A DNA stretch of 64,000 nt from JAJCYK01 sp965212195 (GCA_965212195.1 CBDBUW010000013.1:186001-250000), one strand, 5' to 3'; positions 26,396 through 35,284 are shown, numbered from the stretch's first letter. Made by a program: numbers and translations. Notes: generated by a model not told the origin, from the sequence alone.

Positions 26396-26404
26396 GTGCT
26401 ACTA

Positions 26405-26758
26405 TTATTTCTTCTTGGTGGTGGGCTGCGGTGGTAATGATATTACGTGTTGATGACCTTCTTCCAAAGTGGCTGCCACCAGTTCCAGGCTTTCAGTCAG
26501 TAATTTTTCCGGAATTAGTACATATCCCCGCATCACTGCCCCGTAGGACTTGTAAATTGTGGTGTCATGGTCTTTCATGAATTTCTCCTGGGCCTCTTTG
26601 GAGAGACGAATGCCAATCTCACCAGCTTTGTTCAATAGGGAAAACATGTACCCATTAGCGGAGGTATAAGGCATGGTCTTTCCTTTTCGCTCGATATCAG
26701 GACAGAGGGCTACCAGTTTATCGTAAAGTGCCAGTCGATCTTTCCAGTGATTGCTCAT
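26405..26758 (-). CDS. TfoX-like N-terminal domain protein
   Basis: Small cytoplasmic protein of about 117 residues from the ATG at 26758 (MSNHWKDRLALYDKL); an earlier in-frame start is possible but adds residues lacking family similarity. Seen: MPYTSANGYMFSLLNKAGEIG and KSYGAVMRGYVLIPEKLL, which resemble the TfoX N-terminal domain family used in competence regulators and in many stand-alone proteins of unknown role. The lysine-rich tail ends PTTKKK. No competence genes are nearby. Confidence 0.7.
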   Translation of the reverse strand: MSNHWKDRLALYDKLVALCPDIERKGKTMPYTSANGYMFSLLNKAGEIGIRLSKEAQEKFMKDHDTTIYKSYGAVMRGYVLIPEKLLTESLELVAATLEEGHQHVISLPPQPTTKKK

Positions 26759-26849
26759 GCAAGTACAAATTACAAAAGACAAATTAATATTTTGGCATCA
26801 AAGCATATATTGACTTCTACCGGAAAAGTTCTTGACAGATTGGTAGCCA

Positions 26850-29258
26850 TCAGCCTGATCTATGGGCGGCGTATTCTTTAGTTTCTTTTAAAGCTTCCTG
26901 TAAATAGGAGATCAGTTCATGGGTCATTTGATGGGTTTTTGAAATATCTTTTTCCTTAGCAGCACTTACGGCCCGTCTGGCCAGATTATTGCCGCTGTAA
27001 AAGCGCAGTGCTCCTAAGGAACCGGCAATAAGATGGGCTTTTTCAAAAATCACATCTATCCGATCTTTATCCAGGGCGTTTTCCATTTCCTGGATATCCT
27101 TAGGAGTTCTGTTGTGAAAAACTTCCAGCATATCATCAATAAACTCTTTCCCCGTTTCCTGTTCCAGAGATTTAAGAATGTCTTTCCAGATATCAAGTTC
27201 TGAAGACGCTGTATTTGAATCACCCGCCAACTCCTTTTTGTGCAACATGACCTTGTTGCTTTTGACATGGTCTTTTATGGTAAGGATTAATTCCCCTTCG
27301 CTATAAGGTTTGGCTATATAATCATTCATACCAACCTCCAGGCACTTGGATTTTTCCCCCACCAGGGAATGTGCGGAGCAAGCTACAATGGGGATATCAC
27401 TATTGAATTGCTCTCTGATAATCTCAGTGGCTTCAAATCCGTTCATTTCAGGCATTTGAAGATCCATTAAAATAAGATCGTACTGGTTATCACCAAATTT
27501 ATCAACAGCCTCCTTTCCGTTGATAGCCAAGTCCACCTGTCCCCGATGTTTTTTGATGTAAGTGGAGGCCAATATATGGTTGTGCTCATTATCCTCAACT
27601 AGCAATATTTTGATCCCTTCAAGCACTCCATTGATTACCTTCTCTTCATAAGCTGCTTCAACATCAACTATTTCAGAATCGGTTAATGGATATTTGATCT
27701 CCAAAGTGAATTCCGTACCCGCACCTAACTCGCTATTCACGGAGATTTTTCCATGGTGCAATTCCATCAACATCTTAACGATGTTCAGCCCTAATCCGGT
27801 ACCCCCGTATTTACGAGAAACCGAGCTCCCGGCTTGTGTAAATCTGTCAAAGATGTGCTCCAGCTTACTTTCTTCAATCCCTATACCGGTGTCTTTTACC
27901 GTAAACAACACACTGGCATCGGTATCATTGGCATCTTTAAGCATGGCCTTAATTTCCACTAAACCCGAGTCTGTAAATTTAATAGCATTATTCACCAGAT
28001 TAATAAGTACCTGCATCAATCGGTTATAGTCTCCCAGGACATATTCCGGGATTTCATGATCAATGATCGAGAGCAACTTTAGTCCTTTTACTTGAGCAGA
28101 ATGATTTTGAAGATTTACCACGTCCTTTATCAATGTTTTGATTGAGAATGGCTTTGTTTCTAATGTTAATTCTCCACTTTCAATTTTGGAGACGTCCAAT
28201 ACATCATTGATCAGCACAATCAAATTTTTCGAGGCTACCGATACAGTATCCAGATACTGAGATTGTTGTTCATTTAGTTTAGTCTGACGAAGCAGGTCTG
28301 TAAACCCAATAATGGCATTAAGCGGAGTTCGTATTTCGTGACTTACATTAGAAAGAAAGATGTCCTTAGCAGCTGACAAATGCTCCGCTATCTCCTTCGC
28401 TTCCCTTAAGGAAGTGTGAATATCATGTAGTTCGGTTATATCATGGGCCACTGCAAAGAGCTCGCCGGTAACGGAATCTGGTTGACAAGTCCAGTGAAGC
28501 CAGGTCCAGTTGTCGTCTTTTCTTCGAAACCGATTTTCAAAACCTTCAACTCTCTCCCCTTGTATTAGTCTATTCGTCAGTTCAATGGTTTCGGAAACAT
28601 CATCGGGATGCACAAAATCCATTAGAGGACGGGCTTTTAGCTCATCTTCCGACCATCCTAATACACGGGTGAAGGCGGGATTTAGATATTTGATATAACC
28701 GTCAGTGTCTCCAATGCACAGCATATCAAGTGTGAGATCAAAAAACTTGACAAATTTCTTTTGGTCCAGATTGACTTTACGCAATTTGATGATACGCAGC
28801 ACAGTTCTGGCCAAGGCTTTCAAGGATTCTTTTTCTTCATAGTTTAAGGTTTTAGGCTTTTGATCGATCACGCAGAAAGTTCCCAGGTTCACACCATCAT
28901 CGTCAGTCAAGGGGGCTCCGGCGTAAAAACGTATTTTAGGTTGACCCGTTACCAAAGGATTGTCTTTAAATCGGCCATCTTCCAAAGCGTCTTTCACCTC
29001 CAATACCTCCTCTTCCATGATGGCATATTGACAAAATGAGATCTCGCGAGGGGTCTGATCGGCCTCCAGACCGAATTTTGACTTGAACCATTGCCGGTCT
29101 TGGTCAATCAAGCTAATCAAGCAAATGGGCACATCTAATATCCGGGCGGCTAACTTGGTGAGGTCATCAAACTGCTTTTCAGCTGCTGTGTCCAGAATTT
29201 CATAGCTATCAAGTCTTTTAAGTCTTTCTTGTTCATTGACTGGCTTGGGTAAGTCCAT
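26850..29258 (-). CDS. Hybrid histidine kinase (GAF-PAS-HisKA-HATPase-REC-Hpt)
   Basis: Cytoplasmic sensor kinase of 802 residues without transmembrane helices. Domains in order: GAF (about 20-160), PAS with PAC tail (about 165-285), HisKA dimerisation domain with phospho-accepting His307 (SNVSHEIRTPLN), HATPase (N box about 421-425, KDTGIG at about 455, GGTGLGL at about 485), REC (phospho-Asp599 in DLILMDLQMP), and a C-terminal Hpt domain (phospho-His742 in EKAHLIAGSLGALR). The Hpt motif reads HLIAGS where HxLKGS is usual, but the phospho-His is kept. No DNA-binding output, so an external response regulator is expected; none is adjacent. Confidence 0.95.
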   Translation of the reverse strand: MDLPKPVNEQERLKRLDSYEILDTAAEKQFDDLTKLAARILDVPICLISLIDQDRQWFKSKFGLEADQTPREISFCQYAIMEEEVLEVKDALEDGRFKDNPLVTGQPKIRFYAGAPLTDDDGVNLGTFCVIDQKPKTLNYEEKESLKALARTVLRIIKLRKVNLDQKKFVKFFDLTLDMLCIGDTDGYIKYLNPAFTRVLGWSEDELKARPLMDFVHPDDVSETIELTNRLIQGERVEGFENRFRRKDDNWTWLHWTCQPDSVTGELFAVAHDITELHDIHTSLREAKEIAEHLSAAKDIFLSNVSHEIRTPLNAIIGFTDLLRQTKLNEQQSQYLDTVSVASKNLIVLINDVLDVSKIESGELTLETKPFSIKTLIKDVVNLQNHSAQVKGLKLLSIIDHEIPEYVLGDYNRLMQVLINLVNNAIKFTDSGLVEIKAMLKDANDTDASVLFTVKDTGIGIEESKLEHIFDRFTQAGSSVSRKYGGTGLGLNIVKMLMELHHGKISVNSELGAGTEFTLEIKYPLTDSEIVDVEAAYEEKVINGVLEGIKILLVEDNEHNHILASTYIKKHRGQVDLAINGKEAVDKFGDNQYDLILMDLQMPEMNGFEATEIIREQFNSDIPIVACSAHSLVGEKSKCLEVGMNDYIAKPYSEGELILTIKDHVKSNKVMLHKKELAGDSNTASSELDIWKDILKSLEQETGKEFIDDMLEVFHNRTPKDIQEMENALDKDRIDVIFEKAHLIAGSLGALRFYSGNNLARRAVSAAKEKDISKTHQMTHELISYLQEALKETKEYAAHRSG

Positions 29259-29599
29259 TCCTGTAAAGTTTTAATCGGCAAAACATTTTTCTTTGGCCAA
29301 TCTTATACTCTAAGACTTACACACAACCCCATCGCGATAAAGAGGGTCCTTTGACCGCTATAATAAGGGAACTACATGGGGGTAACAGCGAATGTTACCG
29401 CGGCAGTTTCAATGGTTTCAGTTAGGATATGTGCTGGCCGAAAATAACATTTAAGTTAATGGGCTAACTGCCCAAACTACTATACAAAGGCTGTAATCAC
29501 TATACCCAGTGCACCAGGAATTGGTGAACTATCCCCAATATAACGAACCTAAACGTTATGTGTCGTTTAGAATTGCTTTATTTTTATATCCCTGGATTT
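29259..29599. other. Gene-free spacer with two inverted repeats
   Basis: Upstream region of the kinase gene. It holds a hairpin GGTAACA (29381-29387) GCGAA TGTTACC (29393-29399) and a dyad CTAAACG (29549-29555) / CGTTTAG (29564-29570). No open frame of note was seen. The second dyad shares half-sites with 31228-31246. Confidence 0.5.
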
Positions 29600-29830
29600 T
29601 TCTGGAACACCCTAGAAATCCACGGATTTATTCCGGGGTTTACAGGAATTTTGTCTGAGGTCCTACAATTTATTTATAAGTCCATGCTCTGGTTTAAAGT
29701 AGTCCCCCGCAACGCCCCGGGTATGCACCCGGTGTGCGAGGATTGCATTAGGCTCCGGATTGTCTTCAGAGTGCGGGGATTTGCCAGGTCCCGGGCTGCA
29801 CTCCCTCTGCGGGGACCCTTTGAAATCAGT
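29600..29830. repeat. Structured intergenic element, copy B
   Basis: Diverged copy of the element at 21225-21420: GGATTTATTCCGGGGT (29624-29639) and AGTAGTCCCCCGCAA (29698-29712) match, with CCGG- and GGGTCCC-type blocks between. The 12-bp perfect arms of copy A are imperfect here. An extra CCTGGA-TTTTT-CTGG hairpin precedes it at about 29591-29605. Confidence 0.6.
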
Positions 29831-29835
29831 GATAC

Positions 29836-30282
29836 TCATTCAGGCTGGTTCTCCACAAACTCCTTAAAATTACGCATCCATCGTTCGGCTGGTTTGCGAT
29901 AAGCACCGGGAAACAGAATGGCCATCAATCTGGGCATGACCCAGTTGATACGGGTATATTCGACCTCGCTTTCATAACGGGTTTTATTCTCGCTAAGGGG
30001 CGTGAAGGTGCATTTCATGGTATTATCCATATGCTTATGGTGATAATGCCCCTCAAAGGACTGGGGGAGGTGATTGGCAATGATGGTTTCCTGCAATTCC
30101 ATTTCACTTTTGCCCATTTTATAGTACATGTTGGAAATGGCACCGGACTCACCGGGTTGTCCGCTTACCAGTTCTTTCCGTAAAAAGCCCTCTTGGTATT
30201 CCGAAAGGTATTGGGGGTCGGCAAAGTACTTGGCCACTACTGTCTGTGGCTTATTGATGTCAATAGATCCTTTGAATTTCAT
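29836..30282 (-). CDS. SRPBCC (START/Bet v1-like) protein
   Basis: Soluble protein of about 148 residues from the ATG at 30282 (MKFKGSIDINKPQTVV); a frame start eight residues earlier exists but adds a Ser/Thr-rich tail. Typical Bet v1-like layout: beta strand MKFKGSIDINKP, helix, then the antiparallel sheet with KCTFTPLSENKTRYESEVEY and a C-terminal helix AERWMRNFKEFVEN. These proteins bind small hydrophobic ligands; no catalytic residue known. A second SRPBCC protein lies 472 bp upstream in the same region. Confidence 0.8.
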   Translation of the reverse strand: MKFKGSIDINKPQTVVAKYFADPQYLSEYQEGFLRKELVSGQPGESGAISNMYYKMGKSEMELQETIIANHLPQSFEGHYHHKHMDNTMKCTFTPLSENKTRYESEVEYTRINWVMPRLMAILFPGAYRKPAERWMRNFKEFVENQPE

Positions 30283-30338
30283 AGTAGAGGTAGAAGTATT
30301 TACCAAAATAAGTTAGCAAATTTTTAGGAATCCTCCCA

Positions 30339-30680
30339 TCACCTCATTTTGCCTATGGTATTAAGATATTGCTCCAGCCATTTGTTTTTTAGGGTTATCA
30401 AGACTAAGGTTTTATCCCCATGATAACCATGGGTTTTCTTCTCTTCTTCTTCAGTCCACACAGCTACTTTCGAAAGCCATTTTTCATTAATGAGCCCTAC
30501 TTCCGATCGGGTGAGTTCCATGGGTTCGGAATTTTCTACAAGAAGTAGGTAGTATAGTGGTTCATTCTTTATGCGTTCTTGTTCAGCATCAATTTCAAAC
30601 AAGGTGCTGTCAATAAGTTCCGGCTGCTGAGCTCGGAGCGACAGGGGAATAATAAATATGAAAACACAAAGTAGTTTCAT
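30339..30680 (-). CDS. Small secreted TonB-plug-like protein
   Basis: Exported protein of 113 residues (signal FIIPLSLRAQQ). After the signal, EPLYYLLLVENSEPMELTRS and a stretch VGLINEKWLSKVAVWTEEEE, followed by GDKTLVLITLKNKW, mirror the pattern of TonB-dependent receptor plugs (DPLYVVDG, PxDIESVEVLKD, GANGVVLITTK). A free-standing plug-like domain without a barrel is unusual; other readings are a small STN/TonB adapter. No barrel or SusC gene is nearby. Confidence 0.5.
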   Translation of the reverse strand: MKLLCVFIFIIPLSLRAQQPELIDSTLFEIDAEQERIKNEPLYYLLLVENSEPMELTRSEVGLINEKWLSKVAVWTEEEEKKTHGYHGDKTLVLITLKNKWLEQYLNTIGKMR

Positions 30681-30753
30681 AGTGTATAGTTACAAATTAA
30701 AATGGGGGAAAAGGTAATACTATATTTTTAATCCAAGGTTCTAAAATGTAGTA

Positions 30754-31191
30754 TTATATGCCTTCCATTATGGTCTTCAAATGCTCACCTTCTTCCTTCA
30801 TATGTTGCTGGATCTGCTGCACCTTTGAATTAAAGACTTTAGCAAGCAGCTTTTCAAATCTAAAACTAAGAGTAGCAATGAAAATGGTGGAGGAATTTTC
30901 AGATTCAAATCGGAATGTGCCTCCGGAGCATATCAGGGATTCCGGAAATAACAATTTAAAACATATCAGGCGGTTAGGAATCATTCGGGTGGTCATAAAT
31001 CTTAATTTCTCGATTTTGCCTCCCATATATTCTTCAATGTACAATACGGATCCCTTCTCAAATTTCTCACCCTTTATCCATCGGGCTACTATGTGCTGCT
31101 GGTGCCAGGTTTGATAATTTTCCTCCAGATCAAGGAACCAGGCAAAGACTTCTTCAGCAGGTTTATGTATGGTAATGCTTTCCTTTAACAT
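30754..31191 (-). CDS. SRPBCC (Bet v1-like) protein
   Basis: Soluble protein of about 145 residues from the ATG at 31191 (MLKESITIHKPAEEVFAWFL), the usual start of coenzyme Q-binding/START-like proteins: first beta strand, helix alpha1, then EYMGGKIEKLRFMTTRMIPN and a long C-terminal helix LAKVFNSKVQQIQQHMKEEG. A cysteine (LICSGG) lies in the sheet. Ligand unknown. A dyad CCTAAAC-N5-GTTTAGG lies 37 bp upstream of the start. Confidence 0.78.
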   Translation of the reverse strand: MLKESITIHKPAEEVFAWFLDLEENYQTWHQQHIVARWIKGEKFEKGSVLYIEEYMGGKIEKLRFMTTRMIPNRLICFKLLFPESLICSGGTFRFESENSSTIFIATLSFRFEKLLAKVFNSKVQQIQQHMKEEGEHLKTIMEGI

Positions 31192-31227
31192 AGCACAATT
31201 ACAAACTGTGATTCTGAACATCGACTT

Positions 31228-31246
31228 CCTAAACTATACGTTTAGG
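31228..31246. promoter_or_regulatory. Dyad CCTAAAC-TATAC-GTTTAGG upstream of the SRPBCC gene
   Basis: Perfect 7-bp arms with a 5-bp spacer, 37 bp upstream of the SRPBCC start. Half-site CTAAAC also occurs in CTAAACG (29549-29555) / CGTTTAG (29564-29570). Probably a regulator-binding site; which protein binds it cannot be told. Confidence 0.4.
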
Positions 31247-31319
31247 ATTCCATGTTTGAGTTTCATTTACCGAGTTCCCGGATAACGGATTTGATCCCAT
31301 GTGTTACCGAGCCCTTCGG

Positions 31320-31859
31320 TTAAATCTCACTTTCCCTTACCCACTTAAGCCTGAGTTTGCCAAAGGTATTTTCCACCGGCTCTAAAACAAGGGTATCGCC
31401 CAGGAAGCTATATTTCCGGGTTACCACCTTATTCCAATCGGTGGGGTTATGATGGGAGATACGGGCATGCTGCACCGTTTGATTAGCCTCATCTACCGAA
31501 TATTTAGCAAAGTAGACGTAGGATTTGGTGAGATGCTTCAGAGCATCCAAAGAAATGGTATCATTGAAGTTGGGGAAAACCAGATCGGTGTCTTGATAGC
31601 CCTTCGTGGTTAGGTGCACCGACATGTTGTCGGTATTATCATATAAAAGATATCCTTGTAAACCGTCCCTCCATTCGTGGTATTCACCGCTTTGCGGATC
31701 CTGCAGCTCCATGATGTGCAGTGTCCATAGTCCTGCAAATGGATTGGTGTTCAGTTCAACAGGAGCAGCAGAGTGATTAGATGCTTGTTGACAGCCCCAT
31801 AAAATGACAAAAACCGTGCAAAGAAGGATGTGTAGATATTTTATGTACTTATTTTTCAT
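31320..31859 (-). CDS. Lipocalin-like lipoprotein
   Basis: Lipoprotein of 179 residues (signal with lipobox ILWGC, Cys23). The body begins NPFAGLWTLHIMELQDPQSG, the start of the lipocalin-like domain that usually reads (I)GTWxLxSxExxD, and continues with an up-and-down beta pattern: GYLLYDNTDNMSVHL, VFPNFNDTISLDAL and RKYSFLGDTLVLEP near the end. Likely binds a hydrophobic ligand in the outer envelope; specific role unknown. Separated by 44 bp from the downstream amidohydrolase gene on the same strand. Confidence 0.75.
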   Translation of the reverse strand: MKNKYIKYLHILLCTVFVILWGCQQASNHSAAPVELNTNPFAGLWTLHIMELQDPQSGEYHEWRDGLQGYLLYDNTDNMSVHLTTKGYQDTDLVFPNFNDTISLDALKHLTKSYVYFAKYSVDEANQTVQHARISHHNPTDWNKVVTRKYSFLGDTLVLEPVENTFGKLRLKWVRESEI

Positions 31860-31903
31860 GACTAAGTAGTGTAGTAGAGATGTGCATTAAAGATTTAAAT
31901 AAT

Positions 31904-32878
31904 TCATTCAACCAAATGATGCTTATCGATCTCCTCTTGGGACAACTCTAAGAAACGAGCGGCATTATGATAAAAAATGTCGGCTTTTTGTTCCATGGTC
32001 AGAAAGTCAGCCGAATTCAGTGCATCCACGGCTTCATCAATGGTCTTAGCCCAGATCATATGATCGGTGCCAAACATGATTCGTTTTCCATATCCGGCAT
32101 CTACCAGTCCTTCAAGAAAATGATGAAACTCTTTGGTGGGAATGGCCCAATTGGTTACCCCGATGTCTACATACACTTGAGGGTGCGCATACATTAATGC
32201 TTTCATATCTTCCAGATAAGGCCAACCTGCATGCATAATATAGATTTTCATGGTGGGTCGGGCTAAAAGGATCTCTTCTAGTTGCAAGGGTTTACCCTGA
32301 AAAGCACGGGTTTGGGGATAAGCAAAATATGCGCCGCCCGGAGGACCACCGGGGTACATGTGGTAAGCTATGGGAATCCTTAGCTCTTCAGCCAAATCAA
32401 AATAGGGGACCAGTGAGGGGTCGGTAGGAAGCAGCCCCTGGTAGTTTGGTGCTACTTCACCCAGTACTTGCAGCTTGCCCTGGGCATGTTTTTGGCGTAA
32501 TTGTTCAATGGATACATGATGGTTGTTACCGATTACTACCAGATCAGGAGCATGGTGGTACCACAATTCTCCCTGAGAAACCATGGCCTTTACAATATTG
32601 TGCTTTTGGTATTTGGCGAAAGTTTCATTCCGCTGTTCCTCCATAGTTGCAGGAGCTTGGTAAGAACGGCCGGTGAGCGTATTTGGCATTTCCTGGCCCA
32701 ACATATCGGCAAATCCACCTTGTTCCGGAAAAGCGTGTGCATGCATATCGATCTTAGGACCGTGGTAAATGGCAACTTGATCCTCAACAGAAGCACTCAT
32801 GGCGGCTTGTGGAGCAGGAGATTGACAGGCGTTAATCAAAAGGACTGCAGCAGCCCTCAAAACCCCGGATAAGTTCAT
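31904..32878 (-). CDS. Amidohydrolase-2-family lipoprotein
   Basis: Lipoprotein of 324 residues (lipobox LINAC, Cys18). Amidohydrolase_2 barrel (ACMSD/related): metal-binding DMHAHAF (His46, His48), a later His/Glu region (YIMHAGWPYLEDM) and the C-terminal FGTDHMIW with the metal-binding Asp. These hydrolase-like proteins act on cyclic or aromatic amides/carboxylates or as decarboxylases. The substrate cannot be deduced; the export as lipoprotein is unusual for the subgroup but seen in Bacteroidota. Confidence 0.85.
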   Translation of the reverse strand: MNLSGVLRAAAVLLINACQSPAPQAAMSASVEDQVAIYHGPKIDMHAHAFPEQGGFADMLGQEMPNTLTGRSYQAPATMEEQRNETFAKYQKHNIVKAMVSQGELWYHHAPDLVVIGNNHHVSIEQLRQKHAQGKLQVLGEVAPNYQGLLPTDPSLVPYFDLAEELRIPIAYHMYPGGPPGGAYFAYPQTRAFQGKPLQLEEILLARPTMKIYIMHAGWPYLEDMKALMYAHPQVYVDIGVTNWAIPTKEFHHFLEGLVDAGYGKRIMFGTDHMIWAKTIDEAVDALNSADFLTMEQKADIFYHNAARFLELSQEEIDKHHLVE

Positions 32879-32969
32879 GGTGTCTAATACTTTGGTTGCA
32901 ACTATAATTTAAGACAATTTAGAGTTATTACAACTGCGAAGGGTATCCCAGGAAGGGAGGGAAGGAATA

Positions 32970-33665
32970 TTATGAAAAGATTATCGACAACCTCCAGGTC
33001 CCCCATAAGATATGCCAGAAGAAATAGTAGAAAATTCGCAAGGCATACATGGTTACAAAATCGAAGTTTTTGAATAGTGCCAATCCAGCAACATTAAAGG
33101 TCATAATGTGCAGGAACACATAGATCTCTTTCCAAACAGGTGCTTGTTCTGTTGAAGCCCAAGTTTGAAATGCCGGTTCAATAAGCGAGATACCTATTAA
33201 GGAGATCCAAAAAGCTCTTGACTGATTAGTAAAGTTTTGACCCCTTGCCAACAGCCAGTACAACAATGTAAAAGGCAGCAAATGGCAGACTATCTCCACC
33301 AGGTATGCTATAACGGGATAAAAAAAAAGCGATTGTGGAAAGGATACATTAATGTCCTCTGGGAAGGGAACAAAATAATCCAGGATGGCTACGGGGATGG
33401 TAAACAAAGCCGCCAGCAGGAAGGCATATTTTAAACCGGTTTTAGCTCGATTGCTGACATATCGAAAACCGCTGTGGGATAACAGAACTCCAATGAGCGG
33501 TACACTCAAAAGCATGGTGGTCAATAAGGCCAGGACTGGATTAATATCACCTAAATATTGCTTAAACCGCCAGGCACTCTCTGAGCTGGCCCATACGGTA
33601 ACCGCCAAGATAATGGCGCTAAGTATAAATAAAGGGGTAAACTGGGACTTATGGTTATGAGTCAT
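32970..33665 (-). CDS. Polytopic membrane protein, weakly CPBP/Abi-like
   Basis: Integral membrane protein of about 231 residues with six to seven helices. LVEIVCHLLPFTLLYWL carries a Glu-x-x-x-His pair resembling the active segment of CPBP (Abi) metalloproteases but without the EExxxR motif; ALRIFYYFFWHILWG near the end also has a membrane His. I do not claim protease activity. The start is at 33665 (an earlier TTG is possible). It lies between the alpha/beta hydrolase gene and the amidohydrolase gene on the same strand. Confidence 0.55.
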   Translation of the reverse strand: MTHNHKSQFTPLFILSAIILAVTVWASSESAWRFKQYLGDINPVLALLTTMLLSVPLIGVLLSHSGFRYVSNRAKTGLKYAFLLAALFTIPVAILDYFVPFPEDINVSFPQSLFFYPVIAYLVEIVCHLLPFTLLYWLLARGQNFTNQSRAFWISLIGISLIEPAFQTWASTEQAPVWKEIYVFLHIMTFNVAGLALFKNFDFVTMYALRIFYYFFWHILWGTWRLSIIFS

Positions 33666-33701
33666 CAATCGAGATCATCACGACCTGGGCCGTTTGTGGA
33701 G

Positions 33702-34511
33702 TCATTTATTATTTTTTAATACCCGATCTATTTCCTGCCAAAATTCCGGGTAACTGGAAATGCTGTTATGGTCAGCCTGTGGAATATTGATCACCCTGGG
33801 CTCAATTTTCATATGGCTAATCAGATTTTCAGTATTCTGAGAGGGAATAACTCTGTCGTTTTCGGAGTATATCACCGTGAACTGAGTATCAATACCTCGG
33901 ATATATTCCAGAGAATTATAATTCTGGGTGAGCAGAAATTTTACAGGGAAAAGCGAAAAGTTGTCCGATGCTACCTTTTCAATGCTGTCATAAGGTGTTA
34001 TCAGTATTACCTGTGGGATTTCTTTTTGATTTGCCAGGTAAGTGGCGATGCCAGAGCCCAAGCTTCTGCCGATAAGGATTACTTGAGAATGATTATCGTG
34101 TATATCATCCAGAATTTTATGGACATCATCCAGGATGCCTTTTTTATGAGGTTCACCAGAACTGCCACCGTAGCCTCGATAATTCACAAAGTAAAAAGTA
34201 TGTTGCTGGTAGTTTCTAAAATCGGAAACGGTCTCTTCTATCTGTTCGGCATTTCCACCGAAATAGACCACCGCTTGGTCCAGTCCCGGATTTAACAATA
34301 CCGCGTTGATCTGCTGGTCATTAACATGGAATACATGAGGTTCACCGGTGATGATCTCTGATGCGCCGGTTGGGAAATACAAGAGCGACTTTTGAAATAT
34401 GAATAAGGCAAGGCAAAGCCCTATATATATAACGGCCAAGGTGGTGAATACCGCAATCATAATTTTTGGCAAACCAGGTTTTCGACTTAATCTAAGGGTT
34501 CCCGTTTCCAT
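33702..34511 (-). CDS. Membrane-anchored alpha/beta hydrolase
   Basis: Protein of 269 residues with one N-terminal membrane helix (about 17-40), then an alpha/beta-hydrolase domain. Catalytic triad: Ser150 in GRSLGSG, Asp219 (SENDRVIP) and His248 (PQADHNSI); oxyanion region VYFGGNAEQ. Typical of the BAAT/PHA-depolymerase-like or YqiA-like hydrolases that cleave small esters. The first 25 bases overlap the end of the upstream secreted protein gene, so they are co-translated. Confidence 0.88.
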   Translation of the reverse strand: METGTLRLSRKPGLPKIMIAVFTTLAVIYIGLCLALFIFQKSLLYFPTGASEIITGEPHVFHVNDQQINAVLLNPGLDQAVVYFGGNAEQIEETVSDFRNYQQHTFYFVNYRGYGGSSGEPHKKGILDDVHKILDDIHDNHSQVILIGRSLGSGIATYLANQKEIPQVILITPYDSIEKVASDNFSLFPVKFLLTQNYNSLEYIRGIDTQFTVIYSENDRVIPSQNTENLISHMKIEPRVINIPQADHNSISSYPEFWQEIDRVLKNNK

Positions 34512-35041
34512 ATCCAGTTACTATTTTCAACCCAATTGCCTTGTTCATCTTTATTAAACGAGGTATTGCGGTGCTCGTTCTGGTTTACCACAAAATTCTC
34601 ATCTTTATGGTCCAGAACCTTACCATTGGGTCTATATACTTTCATAATGGATATAAAAGTGGAGTCGTTGGGAAATTCCGTTACGCCTTCAGAATAGCCT
34701 CCCCCTCTGTCTGCAGTGACATGCACATATTGTTTTTTCTTAGGGTTCCAGGCGAAGATCCCTTGGGAGCTGATAACGGTGGTATCCTGGCGGTGGGCAA
34801 CTACTTTGATGGTAAGTAAATTATACATCGTTCTTTCAAACCAAAGTCCGAAGGCCTTAGGCGATCGGGGATTTTGGGGATTGAAGTGGGGATTCTCGCC
34901 TCTCCATTGGCCACTTCCCCGGGTTAGATATTCGGCCATAGCATTGAATTGCTCTTGTTCAGGGTAGGTTTGGAACCGATTTTGAGCAAGGCTATTGGTA
35001 TGGATTAAGAAAACCAACAGGATAGTGAAAATAGACTTCAT
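34487..35041 (-). CDS. Secreted protein of unknown function (lipocalin-like style)
   Basis: Exported protein of 184 residues with signal peptide (VFLIHTNSLAQ). Body with QWRGENPHFNPQNPRSPKAF, RDTTVISSQGIFAWNPKKKQ and a beta pattern ending NSNWIWKREPLD; this resembles DUF1579-like lipocalin folds, but I could not assign a family. It overlaps the alpha/beta hydrolase gene by 25 bp. A long spacer with repeats lies upstream. Confidence 0.7.
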   Translation of the reverse strand: MKSIFTILLVFLIHTNSLAQNRFQTYPEQEQFNAMAEYLTRGSGQWRGENPHFNPQNPRSPKAFGLWFERTMYNLLTIKVVAHRQDTTVISSQGIFAWNPKKKQYVHVTADRGGGYSEGVTEFPNDSTFISIMKVYRPNGKVLDHKDENFVVNQNEHRNTSFNKDEQGNWVENSNWIWKREPLD

Positions 35042-35221
35042 GTGCGATGTGGCTGATTTAAATTACAAACTAGTAGTAATGTGATGGAGCAGTACGACTT
35101 CCAGGTAAGATTCCATAATCTGCCAGTTTTAGCTAAGAAGTTACGAAATCTCCACTTATCGTGGAAAGGTTAGGGGAATGGAGGCCTAGTATTATGGTTT
35201 CGACCAATATTTATTTTTGAT

Positions 35222-35277
35222 GAAATCAACCGCTGACACCCTGATTCATTAATTTAAAAATGGGTGGGAGGGAGGGG
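35222..35277 (+). repeat. G-rich repeat element, copy 1
   Basis: Reads AACCGCTGACACCCTGATTC and then a TTAATTTAAAAA stretch, ending GGGTGGGAGGGAGGGG at 35262-35277. Copies 2-4 lie at about 35468-35528 (+), 43458-43518 (-) and 45499-45560 (-). The four-track end has one-base loops, a strong G-quadruplex shape. Confidence 0.65.
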
Positions 35278-35284
35278 CTCGATT

